This document shows positions 18,302-26,118 of a stretch of 51,344 bases of DNA, piece after piece. A program made the position numbers and the translations under genes. Every line of letters begins with the position of its first letter. Within the stretch, counting starts at the first letter, position 1. Under the pieces are notes generated by a model that made no database searches, was not told the origin of the DNA, and saw only the letters and a program-made list of their open reading frames with translations. Origin of the DNA: Oscillibacter sp. (GTDB lineage: Bacteria; Bacillota; Clostridia; Oscillospirales; Oscillospiraceae); NCBI GenBank assembly GCA_003522105.1, contig DPGF01000009.1, positions 1 through 51,344 of the forward strand, in the 5' to 3' direction.

Positions 18302-18330
18302 AGTATACGGCAACGCGCGGTTTTCCACAA
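18302..18330 (-). promoter_or_regulatory. Possible promoter of the ABC ATPase gene
   Basis: On the minus strand: TTGTGG (18330-18325), 17-nt spacer, TATACT (18307-18302). The transcript would have a leader of about 195 nt. An unused AGGAGG lies near 18213 with a possible 8-codon leader ORF after a GTG. The promoter partly overlaps a 15-bp inverted repeat. Confidence 0.45.
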
Positions 18331-18346
18331 CGGAAAACCGCGCGTT
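18312..18346. repeat. 15-bp perfect inverted repeat
   Basis: AACGCGCGGTTTTCC / GGAAAACCGCGCGTT with loop ACAAC, between the membrane-protein gene and the ABC ATPase gene. A T7 tract lies 5 nt beyond on the plus side only. It may terminate the upstream minus-strand operon or act as an operator overlapping the putative promoter. Confidence 0.6.
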
Positions 18347-18389
18347 CGACATTTTTTTCAGCAAGTTCGATAACAAATAGCGCCTGTAT

Positions 18390-18926
18390 TTATGCTTTTT
18401 TACCACGGCGGCGGCGATAAAGGAACGACAGCCGGTCAATGGCAATATCATACAGGAAAAATAGCGCAAGCCCCGTTGCGGCCGTTACCCACAGCAGCCA
18501 CGCGGCAGTCTCGGAAAATTCCTGCACGACGGCGGGAAGCTTGAAAACGAAGATGATGAGCGCATACATGAGACCCATGCTCACAGTGCAGAGGGCGACC
18601 TTCAGCAGCAGACGCAGCACTTTGGAGGAAATTGCGTCGATTTTCGGCTTGAGCAGGGGATAATAGCCGAGAAAGCAGAAGAGCAGCGCCGCTTCCTTGT
18701 CCGCGCAGAGAAGGAGCCCGAGGATCGCCGCGACGGCAAAGCAGCTCCAGGCGTAGCTTTTGCGGCATTCCTCGCGCGCGGGCAGCAGCGCCGCCGAGGC
18801 GAGGATCGGCCAGAAGTAGGTGGAAAGCGGAAGAATGCCGCTCAGCCAGAGAAAGGCGACCGACAGCGCGCACAGCACGCCGCATAGCGCCAGTTCATGT
18901 GTTTTCTTTGCCAAAACTCCAATCAC
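18390..18926 (-). CDS. Hypothetical integral membrane protein
   Basis: 178 aa with about five or six predicted membrane segments (about 12-48 as one or two, 58-72, 78-92, 102-130, 140-162) and a basic C-terminus YRRRRGKKA, giving positive-inside topology. The start lies 8 bp after the stop of the TIGR04255 gene, so the two are probably co-transcribed. No family signature was recognised. Confidence 0.75.
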   Translation of the reverse strand: MIGVLAKKTHELALCGVLCALSVAFLWLSGILPLSTYFWPILASAALLPAREECRKSYAWSCFAVAAILGLLLCADKEAALLFCFLGYYPLLKPKIDAISSKVLRLLLKVALCTVSMGLMYALIIFVFKLPAVVQEFSETAAWLLWVTAATGLALFFLYDIAIDRLSFLYRRRRGKKA

Positions 18927-18933
18927 ATCGCTT

Positions 18934-19722
18934 TTACAGATATTCCGGCTCCATTGCGTCGTGGAGCACGGTGGTGATCGCGTCGGAAAAGACGCTGTCA
19001 GCGTGCGCGTGCAGGGCGTTGAGCGTTTCTGCCACGGCGGGAACCTTCACCTTGGTCGTGGAGTATACGTCCTGATCGAAGATGAAACGCACTTCCTTTT
19101 CCTGCACCTGCTGCACGCGATTGCCGTTTCTGATGTTGCGCTGCACAAAGCCGGGGCCTGCGTGCAGCTTGAGCGCCGCAAGCGCGTCGAGCTTGCGCTC
19201 GACGTCGACCGAGCATTTGATGACGCTTTCTTCGTCGATCTCGTCCTCATCGAGCACACCAAGGTACGGCGGCTGAAGAAGGTCGTTCCAGCGGCGGCCG
19301 GCAAGACCCAGCTGCTCGCGCGAAAAAGCGTTGACAAAGCGGAGCCCCACGCGGTCGAAGCAGTTGGGACGGTAGATCTTGATGAACTGCCCCAGCGGTT
19401 CGTCAAGACGGGCGGCAAAATCCTCCCAGTTCGTGTAGCGCATGGTGGAAAGAGCAATGAAATCCTTCGTCAGACTCAGCTTGTAGCCGCCGTCTTCGGA
19501 GAGAAATGTGTGGTTGTTGATGGTTCTGTTCGGCGCGCCGTTCACGCCGGGGATCGTTTCCACCTGGCACTGGTAGCGCGGGAAGGCTTCGCGCACCGTC
19601 TCCTGAAAGTCGGCGGGTTCGCGCGTGTCGATCGAAAGAATGGTGGGGAAGCGCAGCTGGCAGATGACTTCGATGAGCTGCGCCTTGCCGTAGGCGTAGC
19701 GGCGGTTATCGGGAGAGATCAT
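18934..19722 (-). CDS. TIGR04255 family protein
   Basis: 262 aa. The N-terminal part shows the family pattern: a tyrosine-rich start, LIEVICQLRFPTIL, and a following PADFQETVREAFPRY. The middle carries FIALSTMRYTNWEDF and RVGLRFVNAFS, also typical of this family of unknown function (found in bacteria and phages, often near defence or restriction genes). The start at 19722 is favoured by GGAGG ten bases upstream; a longer in-frame start 12 codons earlier lies between promoter and this site. Its dedicated promoter is strong. Function not known. Confidence 0.8.
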   Translation of the reverse strand: MISPDNRRYAYGKAQLIEVICQLRFPTILSIDTREPADFQETVREAFPRYQCQVETIPGVNGAPNRTINNHTFLSEDGGYKLSLTKDFIALSTMRYTNWEDFAARLDEPLGQFIKIYRPNCFDRVGLRFVNAFSREQLGLAGRRWNDLLQPPYLGVLDEDEIDEESVIKCSVDVERKLDALAALKLHAGPGFVQRNIRNGNRVQQVQEKEVRFIFDQDVYSTTKVKVPAVAETLNALHAHADSVFSDAITTVLHDAMEPEYL

Positions 19723-19760
19723 AGGATAAGTACCTCCGGATCCTGCAAGATTTATCATAA

Positions 19761-19789
19761 ATTATAGTGGAAAGAAAAACGATTGTCAA
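19761..19789 (-). promoter_or_regulatory. Promoter of the TIGR04255 operon
   Basis: Minus strand: TTGACA (19789-19784), 17-nt spacer, TATAAT (19766-19761); an exact consensus promoter. Confidence 0.92.
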
Positions 19790-19840
19790 ATTTCGCTTCC
19801 TGTGTGAATGCACGCTGAAAAACTTACCAACAGAAAACCT

Positions 19841-19869
19841 GCATATCCGATTTTCTTTGAGCCAAACTA
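19841..19869 (+). promoter_or_regulatory. Sigma-G/sigma-F-like forespore promoter
   Basis: GCATA (19841-19845), 17-nt spacer, CAAACTA (19863-19869), close to the sigma-G consensus (GMATA and CATNMTA). It lies about 76 nt before the SASP start, where a forespore promoter is expected. Confidence 0.6.
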
Positions 19870-19945
19870 CCCTTGCGATACCCAAAGCGCAAGACCCTTT
19901 GCGATCCGTGAAACAAAACAATTGTAGAAAAAGGAGAAAATCATT

Positions 19946-20053
19946 ATGTCCAGCAAGAACAGCAACAAGCTCAACATTCCCGAGGCCAAGGCCGCTATGA
20001 ACAAGTTCAAGATGGAAGCCGCCAGCGAGGTCGATGTACCCAGCACCTATTAA
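19946..20053 (+). pseudogene. Truncated alpha/beta-type small acid-soluble spore protein
   Basis: 35 codons after a good AAAGGAG site. The product starts MSSKNSNKLNIPEAKAAM and continues NKFKMEAASEV, which is the first half of an alpha/beta SASP, including the Pro-Glu-Ala box and the segment around the germination-protease site. The family is normally 60-75 aa, with a second DNA-binding half containing GYNGDLTSR and GGxMVKKMI. Here the frame ends VPSTY-TAA and none of the three downstream frames encodes that half. So the gene has lost its 3' part, or encodes a peptide that cannot bind DNA in the normal way. The forespore promoter and a 3' hairpin are retained. Confidence 0.75.
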
Positions 20054-20096
20054 GACTTTTACACAGACGAATTAAGGCCCACTACTTACTGCAACA

Positions 20097-20144
20097 AGAA
20101 ACGGCCGGACGTCAATGCTTAGCAAATGATGTCCGGCCGTTTCT
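20097..20144 (+). terminator. Hairpin after the SASP gene
   Basis: Perfect 14-bp stem AGAAACGGCCGGAC / GTCCGGCCGTTTCT around a 20-nt loop; only a weak T tract follows, so termination may be inefficient. Confidence 0.6.
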
Positions 20145-20340
20145 GTTACTGCTGATGACGGCAGTCTCCGCGTCCGCTGCGGAAGTCACATTTTCTGACG
20201 TGTCAGCCGACCCGCTGTGGCTTGAAAGCATTCAGTATGGTATGTGCCTCGCGCCCTTCCTGCGCTGTTTGAATGGGAGAACGAGGGGCAGACCCTACGG
20301 CAAACCTGTAATCTCAGATGCATCTTTCAGCCGATTAAAG
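20131..20340 (+). pseudogene. Remnant of a secreted S-layer-homology (SLH) protein
   Basis: In the frame with ATG at 20155 the translation reads PFLLLLMTAVSASA followed by AEVTFSDVSADPLWLESIQYG. That is the end of a signal peptide followed by the start of an SLH repeat (FSDV...W...I.YG). The frame then drifts, and a neighbouring frame continues with LFEWENEGQ. The remnant overlaps the SASP hairpin. A decayed 5' fragment is the best reading; no intact gene is present. Confidence 0.35.
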
Positions 20341-20381
20341 CAGTTCAATGACAGCTGCGACATATTGATCTCCTCCGGCTT

Positions 20382-20918
20382 CTATTTGTTTTCGGTGGTG
20401 GCTTGCGCAGAAGAGACTTCTGCCTTTTTGCTCTCCTCCTCGAGATGCTTTTCGAGTGCTGACTGCCGGGCGAGGATGGCATTTACCTTGTCGTAGAGGT
20501 CTTCGATCATGATCTCCGTTTTGAGGTTGACCTTGTAATCGTTCTCCGCGCGGCGGCGGTCCTTTTCCTCCTGCCGGTTCTGGCTCATCATGATGAGCGG
20601 CGCCTGAATGGCCGCGACGCAGGAGAGCACGAGGTTCAGCAGAATGAAAGGATAGGGGTCGAAGGCCTTTGCCGCGAGCAGCGTGTTGACGAGCATCCAG
20701 AGGATCAGCACGCCGGTGAAGGCAAAGATGAACGCCCAGCTGCCCGCGAATTTCGCGATGGCGTCCGCCGCCCGCTGACCGATGGTGTATTTTCCCTTTT
20801 CACCTGCGAGATTTTCGGAAATTTTACTGTCCGCCAGCAGGTTCAGCACCTCTTCATCCGTCATGTCGTGGCGGATATCCTTGAGGACTTCTCTCAAAAG
20901 CTTTCTGTTTTCTTTCAT
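20382..20918 (-). CDS. DUF1003 membrane protein
   Basis: 178 aa. A soluble N-terminal segment (1-50) precedes two membrane helices (about 58-82 and 88-112) with the DUF1003 hallmarks FAGSWAFIFAFTGVLILWMLVN, FDPYPFILLNLVLSCVAAIQAPLIMMSQNRQEEKDR. A cytoplasmic coiled coil (about 120-165) with many Glu/Lys follows. The family has no settled function. It lies 44 bp after the pucR-like gene on the same strand, separated by a hairpin. The site upstream of the ATG is AAGGATGATA, moderate. Confidence 0.9.
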   Translation of the reverse strand: MKENRKLLREVLKDIRHDMTDEEVLNLLADSKISENLAGEKGKYTIGQRAADAIAKFAGSWAFIFAFTGVLILWMLVNTLLAAKAFDPYPFILLNLVLSCVAAIQAPLIMMSQNRQEEKDRRRAENDYKVNLKTEIMIEDLYDKVNAILARQSALEKHLEEESKKAEVSSAQATTENK

Positions 20919-20939
20919 ATTATCATCCTTTTCTATCTG

Positions 20940-20961
20940 ACCGGCGCGTGATCGCGCCGGT
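20940..20961. repeat. Intercistronic hairpin
   Basis: ACCGGCGCG / CGCGCCGGT-type stem with loop TGAT between the PucR gene and the DUF1003 gene; the T tract is on the plus side, so it is not an obvious terminator for the minus-strand transcript. Confidence 0.55.
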
Positions 20962-20962
20962 T

Positions 20963-22192
20963 TTATGCTTCGTTTTTCGGTATGCGCAGGAAAAAGTCCG
21001 GCCCCTTGGTATCAAACAAAATGAGCGACACACCCAACAGCAGGTCGGCGTGCTGGGACGGATCCTCCAGCGGAATGAGAAAATCCTCCTGCAAGCGCCG
21101 GATGCGGTAGAGCACGGTGTTGCGGTGGGTGTAGAGCGCGTTGCTGGTTTTGATGAGCGAGTGGCAGCAGGTGAGGTAATGGTAGAGCGTTTCGCAGTAC
21201 TGCGTGCCTTTTTCACGGTCGTGAACGGCAAGGCGGCGAAGCTCCGGCGAAACAAGGTCACCCCGGCCCTCCAGATTTTTCAGCAGCAGCGGCGTGCGCA
21301 GCTGCTGCGCCGAGCAGACGGATTCACCGTGGAAGCGCGCATCTTTCATCAGCTCCAGTGCCTCGCGCGCCGTGCGGTAGAGCTGCGGGAGGGTGAAAAG
21401 GTCGTCGATCGGCGCGGAGATGAGGATCTTGAGCTGAAATTCCTCCGCAAGCTCGGAAAAAATGTCGCCGTCCCCCTCGCGGTGCAGGAAGAGGAAAACA
21501 TCGCCCTTATATAAAAAGGGGTGGCTGTCGGGAATCTGTGCTTCCAGTTCCTCCTTTAAGTGTCGCTTTCCCATGTAAGCGCTGTGGTAGGTCTCAAGGT
21601 CGATGAGGGCGAAGGCGCGCGGGTGAAAGTCCGCAAGATAGGTGCCGGAGGCCTGAAGCTGAAAATGCGCGGCGGAGGAAAATCCGCCGTCCAGCAGGTG
21701 CATGAGAATGTCCTCCGCCGTTTCAAAGAGCTTGTCCTGGTGGCTTGCCTCCACAAACATCTGCTTGGAGAGAATGTGCTCCACCAGCTCCCAGGTCTGC
21801 GGCGGGATCTTTTCCAGGTGCCCGTCCGTATCTGCGCAGATGAGGCAGCCAAGGCGCACGCCTGCGCTGACGAGCGGCGCAAAACGCCGCCGGTAGGGGC
21901 TATCCGCCAGCTGGACATAGTCCGCCCAACCGGCTGTGAGCATCGCATTTTCGCTGATGATCGCGCCGGCCTCATAGGAGATCTCGCCGCGGCGCACGGC
22001 GGTTTCGAAGAGCGCATCGGAAAAGCCGAGCGGCAGATAGTGCGCCGCGACGTGGAAGGTGTCGTCCAGCACCAGAAGCGGGCAGCCCAGAAGTTCGCCC
22101 GTGCTGACGGTGAGCTTTCCGAGATCGTCCTGCGCAAAGAACTGTTCAAGCAGCGTTTCGGCGCTGCACATTTCCCATGTTGCTTCGCCCAT
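20963..22192 (-). CDS. PucR/CdaR-family transcriptional regulator
   Basis: 409 aa. The N-terminal part (to about 130) looks like a sensing region (GCPLLVLDDTFHVAAHYLPLG). The C-terminal helix-turn-helix of the PucR type (about 340-400) is clear from SLIKTSNALYTHRNTVLYRIRRL, and the preceding GGDEF-like central region is typical. Such proteins often control purine, allantoin, gamma-aminobutyrate or sugar-diacid use. Its own targets are not evident. The start at 22192 is favoured by GGAGG ten bases upstream; 13 codons further upstream are open but lack a site. It is divergent from hsp20. Confidence 0.88.
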   Translation of the reverse strand: MGEATWEMCSAETLLEQFFAQDDLGKLTVSTGELLGCPLLVLDDTFHVAAHYLPLGFSDALFETAVRRGEISYEAGAIISENAMLTAGWADYVQLADSPYRRRFAPLVSAGVRLGCLICADTDGHLEKIPPQTWELVEHILSKQMFVEASHQDKLFETAEDILMHLLDGGFSSAAHFQLQASGTYLADFHPRAFALIDLETYHSAYMGKRHLKEELEAQIPDSHPFLYKGDVFLFLHREGDGDIFSELAEEFQLKILISAPIDDLFTLPQLYRTAREALELMKDARFHGESVCSAQQLRTPLLLKNLEGRGDLVSPELRRLAVHDREKGTQYCETLYHYLTCCHSLIKTSNALYTHRNTVLYRIRRLQEDFLIPLEDPSQHADLLLGVSLILFDTKGPDFFLRIPKNEA

Positions 22193-22242
22193 GCGGTATA
22201 TTCCTCCAATCTTATGCTTTTGGCACAACAAATTCTTTCTTT

Positions 22243-22271
22243 ATTGTACCGACAGTTTCTTGCTTTTGCAA
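22243..22271 (-). promoter_or_regulatory. Promoter of the pucR-like gene
   Basis: Minus strand: TTGCAA (22271-22266), 17-nt spacer, TACAAT (22248-22243). Confidence 0.82.
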
Positions 22272-22483
22272 GAGGAAAGGATAGACTATACAGCAGAACG
22301 AGAAAAGAAGGACGGAAAAAGAAAGAAGATGCATCGGTGCATGGAATACCGTGCGCAGAATGAATGCATCTGCTGCCGCGGTTTTGACCGCTGCAAGTGT
22401 CTGACGCTTGTGCGATCGGAACACGCCGCCGCGCTTCCCGCATCATTCTAATTTGTCAGTTCATTTCGAATGGAGGAATTGTT

Positions 22484-22918
22484 ATGGTACCCAGCATCTA
22501 TGGTGAAAATATGTTCGACGACTTCTTTGGCAACGGTTTCTTCGGCGGTCACGATGCGCTGTTCGGCAAGCACGCAAGAAACCTTATGAAGACCGATATC
22601 CGCGAGACGGACGACGCCAAGGCTTACCGCTTTGCGGTGGAGCTGCCCGGCTTTGAGAAGGACGAGATCCACGTGGACGTGCAGGACGGTTACCTGACCG
22701 TCAGCGCGGAGAAGGGTCTCGACAAGGGCGAAGAGGACAAGAAGGGCCGCGTGCTGCGTCAGGAGCGTTACTCCGGCGCATGCTCCCGCAGCTTCTACGT
22801 CGGCGACGTGAAGCCCGAGGACGTGAAGGCCAAGTACGAGTCCGGCGTGCTGACCGTGCTTATCCCGAAGGAGGAGCCGAAGAAACTCACCTCCGGCAGA
22901 AGGATCGCCATCGAGTAA
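22484..22918 (+). CDS. Hsp20/alpha-crystallin small heat-shock chaperone
   Basis: 144 aa. Short Phe/Gly-rich N-terminus (NMFDDFFGNGFFGG), then the alpha-crystallin beta-sandwich (about 35-135) with AYRFAVELPGFEKDEI, DGYLTVSAEK, RQERYSGACSRSF and the A-x-x-x-x-G-V-L motif AKYESGVLTVLIPK. It is an ATP-independent holdase for unfolded proteins. GGAGG lies 7 nt before the ATG at 22484; the longer frame upstream is not chaperone-like. No CIRCE operator was found in the 290-bp divergent region. Confidence 0.95.
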   Translation: MVPSIYGENMFDDFFGNGFFGGHDALFGKHARNLMKTDIRETDDAKAYRFAVELPGFEKDEIHVDVQDGYLTVSAEKGLDKGEEDKKGRVLRQERYSGACSRSFYVGDVKPEDVKAKYESGVLTVLIPKEEPKKLTSGRRIAIE

Positions 22919-22926
22919 GTCAATAG

Positions 22927-22976
22927 AAAAGGCGGCCTGCCTTCCGCAACAGGAAAGGCAGACCGCCTTTTCCTTT
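22927..22976 (+). terminator. Terminator of hsp20
   Basis: Long stem AAAAGGCGG-CTGCCTTCC / GGAAAGGCAG-CCGCCTTTT with one mismatch, then TCCTTTT. Confidence 0.9.
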
Positions 22977-22996
22977 TGCGAGGAGGATATGGCAGT

Positions 22997-23704
22997 ATGG
23001 TGAAAACACTGTTTCAGGCGTCTACATGGAACGCGTTGGAGGCTGGCAGCTTCGATGAGGCTGTCAGCGTGCGGGAACTTCTGCGCTGTGCCGATACCGG
23101 GGTCGGCATCGGCACAGCATTGGACGGCGTGATAACTTTTGAAAACGGCGCAGCCTACAAGACAGCGCCGGACGGCAAGGTCACCGTTATGAGGCCGGAG
23201 GACGGCATGGCGTTTGCCGCAGCCATGGTGTTTGACGAAAACGCCCCGGAGATAGCGCTGAACGGCATCGATGATCTTACCTCGCTCAAGCAGATGCTTG
23301 CGCCGTTTGTGCAGGGAAATCCCAATCTCTTTTATATGATCAAGGCCGGCGGCGTTTTCAAGAGCATACATACGCAAAGTTGGAACAGCTGCCGGAAGCC
23401 CTACCCGGTGCTTTCTGAGGCGGCGAAAAGCTGGAACGAATTTCACTTTGAAAACACCCGCGGTAATGTGATCGCCGTCTGGTGCCCACGGTATGTGGGC
23501 GGCATTTGCATGCCGGATTGGCATTTTCATTATCTGAGCAGCGACAAAACGCAGGGCGGGCATGTCCTCGACCTATCGGCGGAGCGGCTGCATCTGAAGA
23601 TCAACCGGATCGGGCGCTTTGACCTGCTGCTGCCGCAGACGACGGAATTCGCGCGCTGTGAGCTGCGCGAGGGGAAAAGCGCCGCGGCTTGCATACGCTT
23701 TTGA
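22997..23704 (+). CDS. Alpha-acetolactate decarboxylase
   Basis: 235 aa zinc enzyme converting acetolactate to acetoin (overflow and branched-chain balance). The family fold is evident: TLFQASTWNALEAGSFDEAVSVRELL, GIGTALDGVITFENGAAY, NLFYMIKAGG, the KPYPVL segment, and the zinc site DWHFHYLSSDKTQGGHVLD with two His in HxH and a third in GGHVLD. At the position where acetoin producers usually have a Thr-Arg (V.TR.VP) the sequence reads HTQSW, so an active-site arginine may be missing; activity should not be assumed. The start at 22997 is chosen with AGGAGG ten bases upstream. It stands alone, with no acetolactate synthase nearby. Confidence 0.88.
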   Translation: MVKTLFQASTWNALEAGSFDEAVSVRELLRCADTGVGIGTALDGVITFENGAAYKTAPDGKVTVMRPEDGMAFAAAMVFDENAPEIALNGIDDLTSLKQMLAPFVQGNPNLFYMIKAGGVFKSIHTQSWNSCRKPYPVLSEAAKSWNEFHFENTRGNVIAVWCPRYVGGICMPDWHFHYLSSDKTQGGHVLDLSAERLHLKINRIGRFDLLLPQTTEFARCELREGKSAAACIRF

Positions 23705-23786
23705 AAAGTGCGCGAGCGGATATCGCGTGCAGTAAAAAGCCGCACAGCAAACAAATGATCCTGAAAGGGGCGAAAAGGATCGCACG

Positions 23787-24094
23787 ATGAAAACGGTATT
23801 GTTGATCGGACTTGGCCGCTTTGGGCGGCGATCCGCTACACCGCCGACCATATCTTCGGCTACATTGAGCTGGACGAGCAGCACGCCATCATCGAGGTCG
23901 CCGTGCCGGAGGACTGGCGTGGGCACAGCATCGGCGAGCTGGATATCCGCAGGAAATACGGCGTCAATATCCTCGGCGTGAAGCGAGACAGCAAAATGGA
24001 CGTGAACATCTCGCCGGAAACAGTGCTGGACGCTGATATGACACTGCTCGTGCTGGAGGAAAACCAAAAACTCAAGAAGCACTTCCATCTGTGA
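23787..24094 (+). pseudogene. trkA remnant (K+ uptake regulator) with internal deletion
   Basis: The ATG at 23787 encodes MKTVLLIGLGRFG, the start of the NAD-binding Rossmann domain. At about 23825-23830 the frame shifts by +2 directly into IRYTADHIFGYIELDEQHAI, which belongs to the C-terminal TrkA_C domain, continuing to KKHFHL-stop at 24094. The family is about 215-225 aa; roughly 120-130 central residues are gone. GAAAGGGGCGAAAAGG precedes the ATG. No trkH gene is adjacent. Confidence 0.85.
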
Positions 24095-24116
24095 GAAGAA
24101 GGCTGCTTTTCCCAAT

Positions 24117-24159
24117 AAAAAAGAGTGGTTACTATCTGAGATAGTAACCACTCTTTTTT
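24117..24159 (+). terminator. Terminator after trkA remnant
   Basis: Perfect stem AAAAAAGAGTGGTTACTATCT / AGATAGTAACCACTCTTTTTT (24117-24137 and 24139-24159), T6 at the end; it could work in both directions. Confidence 0.92.
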
Positions 24160-24213
24160 CTGGGCTGACAAGTTTGAAAAGCGCTTCCAACACAACGCTT
24201 GATTAAATAGCCC

Positions 24214-24242
24214 TATAGGAGGTATGACTTATTTGGCTTGAG
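24214..24242 (+). other. Orphan ribosome site and start codon
   Basis: ATAGGAGG followed by ATGACTTATTTGGC and an in-frame TGA after five codons. It looks like the 5' end of a lost plus-strand gene, cut where the racemase remnant begins. Confidence 0.35.
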
Positions 24243-24959
24243 CGTCCTTTCGAATCAGTTCAAAGAGAGTCATCAAACCCTCGCACATAACAGGATCCAG
24301 CACAGGAAGACCCGTTTCACGTTCCAGGGCTGGCGCGATTTGGATGCTGGACATCCCGGTGCAGCTTAGAGCGATGACGTCTGCGCCGATCTTCTTCTGC
24401 CGCTGCGCCTGTTCCACAGTGGCAGAATATAAAGGAACGGCATACAGGTTCCGTAGCCGCCTCCGCCGGGGCTTCCGATCAACAGTGCAGCGTGGCCGAA
24501 CGCATCCAGTGCGTTTGCTCCGGTGACAAATAGACCGCCAGGCCCCATTGTTTGCAGGGTGTGCTCCAGACAGGAATCAACATTTTGAATTTCACCATGC
24601 TCATAAAGCAGGAAGTGAGCTCCCTGACTCTCCGCTTTGGATCGCTTCATTCCGTTTTTTGAGATCCGGCCGCAGATACGCATAGGTGTGTCGGATAGCA
24701 TCGTGGTCAGACAGCGGATGTCGTCCACAAGCGACGCCCAGCCGTCATAACGCGGTCCGGTTGCGCGCATGCCTGTTGCGATTAGAACGTTATCAGCCGG
24801 AAGCAACAGTTCCTTGCCGCTCGCATCGGTGATCCTGACGCCATTGTCCTCAATAGACACGACCTTGGCGCTGCAATAGGCCTTCACCGACTCATCCAGC
24901 TTGGCAAGCAGATGCTTCCAGTGGATGTACGACGCATCGGGCGCAAGAGTATCACGCAT
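24229..24959 (-). pseudogene. Fused remnants: flavin oxidoreductase tail and Asp/Glu-racemase-like protein
   Basis: Read on the minus strand from 24959. The first part (to about 24730) carries a C-terminal FAD/NAD-binding segment of an old-yellow-enzyme or dienoyl-CoA-reductase type (SVEDNGVRITD-like, PADNVLIATGMRA). After about 24650 the frame carries an Asp/Glu/hydantoin-racemase-like stretch (GGLFVTGANALDAFGHAA). A frameshift near 24465-24475 moves it to the frame ending at 24229 with ADVIALSCTGMSSIQ and GLPVLDPVMCEG, the racemase cysteine region. Neither gene is intact. Confidence 0.65.
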
Positions 24960-25214
24960 TTCTATTTGTCCGTGATCTTTAAGCAGAACTTTGACCAGAC
25001 ATTTTCCGAATATCTTCTCGCCTACCGGCTCGAACGCGGGAAGGAACTGCTTGTCAGCACTGGAATCTCTGTCGGTGAGATCGCTTTTCAGGTCGGCTTT
25101 AACAGCAACAGTTATTTCTGCACAGCATTTAAGAAGAGGGAAGGGCTATCGCCCAAACGCTATCGCGAGCAGCATGCACCGTCTAACTTCTGTAAGAAAT
25201 CTGTAGATGAATAA
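24957..25214 (+). pseudogene. AraC-family regulator, C-terminal HTH fragment
   Basis: From about 24957 the plus strand encodes FYLSVIFKQNFDQTFSEYL and, further on, VGEIAFQVGFNSNSYFCTAF and GLSPKRYRE: the double helix-turn-helix of AraC/XylS regulators, complete to a stop at 25214. All upstream sequence is the antisense of the oxidoreductase remnant, so about 200 N-terminal residues are lost. The junction lies near 24950-24960. Confidence 0.75.
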
Positions 25215-25475
25215 GTCCTTAAGATTAAAAAAGTGTTGTTGCAGCAGCGCCGCAAGAACGATTAGATTGCCTGCCGTCGGCAGCGCAGTCCCATTCTGCC
25301 ACTTGTAAATGGCTTGCGGGGAATTGAAACCGAACACAGTTTGCAGATCGTGTACGGTAAGACCTGCTGCGTTGCGCAGCCGAACGATGTTCGCACCGGT
25401 GCACGCTAAATTGATCGTCGAAAAACCCACCTCAGGCACCTGCTTTCTCTGAATGGTTGGCGCCCGTGGACACAA
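25146..25475 (-). pseudogene. XRE-type helix-turn-helix protein with altered C-terminus
   Basis: Minus-strand frame, GTG start at 25475 or a second GTG 18 codons in. GANIVRLRNAAGLTVHDLQ and SPQAIYKWQNGTALPT form a typical XRE DNA-binding domain of a small regulator family. After LIVLAALL the expected short end is replaced by sequence that runs antisense into the AraC fragment (overlap 25146-25214). The protein is probably truncated, though the DNA-binding part is whole and could still be made. Confidence 0.55.
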
Positions 25476-25510
25476 AAAAGCCGCTTGTCTGAATCAAGAC
25501 AAGCGGCTTC
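25473..25510 (-). terminator. Minus-strand terminator
   Basis: Perfect 13-bp stem AAGCCGCTTGTCT / AGACAAGCGGCTT with a 6-nt loop; six T follow on the minus strand. It would end a transcript coming from about 25.5-26 kb, where no intact minus-strand gene remains. Confidence 0.8.
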
Positions 25511-25970
25511 AATCGTTCAGGGAAGGAGTCCCCGGCAGATTTCTCCACCAGGATAGCAGGTACACATTGTTTGATTCGAGTAGTGCAGCTCGTACGCACG
25601 GCCTCCTGGTCCCAAGAGCTGTTGCAACATTTTTCTGAATTTTTAGTCGCTCTTAGAGATTTTTCTCGATTTTAATTCCTTTCTCAACATCTTGTGACCT
25701 GAGTTTTCCATGTGTTCTACACCTGCCTGTGGCGTTTTATGTGGTCAAAGGCAACGTCTCGCCGGAGCTGCTCCGGTGAGGGCTTTGTAGTGTCCTTGAT
25801 GCCCGAATCCTTCGCCCGATGAAATAAACAGAAAACCCACGCCGGGGTCGCCTCACGACGCGGGATGCTGTCATCAAGGAGGAAGACTGCCACTGCTGAC
25901 CTGCGAAATCGCATTTTGCAAGACAGAATCATACTGCTGTTGTGACAACTAAGACCGTGTATTATTATTC
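25511..25970. other. Non-coding or decayed stretch before the pxp operon
   Basis: No supported gene. A hairpin CTCGCCGGAGC / GCTCCGGTGAG lies at about 25757-25779. Open frames here lack ribosome sites and recognisable motifs. Its composition is mixed and it continues the graveyard to the left. Confidence 0.5.
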
Positions 25971-25999
25971 TTGCTTTTTCCGGCGGTATCCTGTAAAAT
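25971..25999 (+). promoter_or_regulatory. Promoter of the 5-oxoproline operon
   Basis: TTGCTT (25971-25976), 17-nt spacer, TAAAAT (25994-25999), about 120 nt before pxpA. Confidence 0.7.
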
Positions 26000-26118
26000 G
26001 ACATCATCAAGGGAGAGGAGAGCAGACATTTTTGAAAGAGCGCTTCCATTGATCAAATTGGAACGCCGTTTGCTCGAAAAACCCTGTAGACCAACTATAA
26101 AAAGGAGGGTATTTCAGT

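Noticed and set aside
22484..22918. CIRCE/HrcA control of hsp20
   Set aside because: No TTAGCACTC-N9-GAGTGCTAA-like repeat was found in the upstream region.
24366..24959. Intact 197-aa protein
   Set aside because: The frame joins parts of two unrelated families and diverges at a frameshift; better read as pseudogene remnants.
25717..26049. 110-codon minus-strand open frame before the pxp operon
   Set aside because: No ribosome site, overlaps the pxpA promoter, no recognised family.
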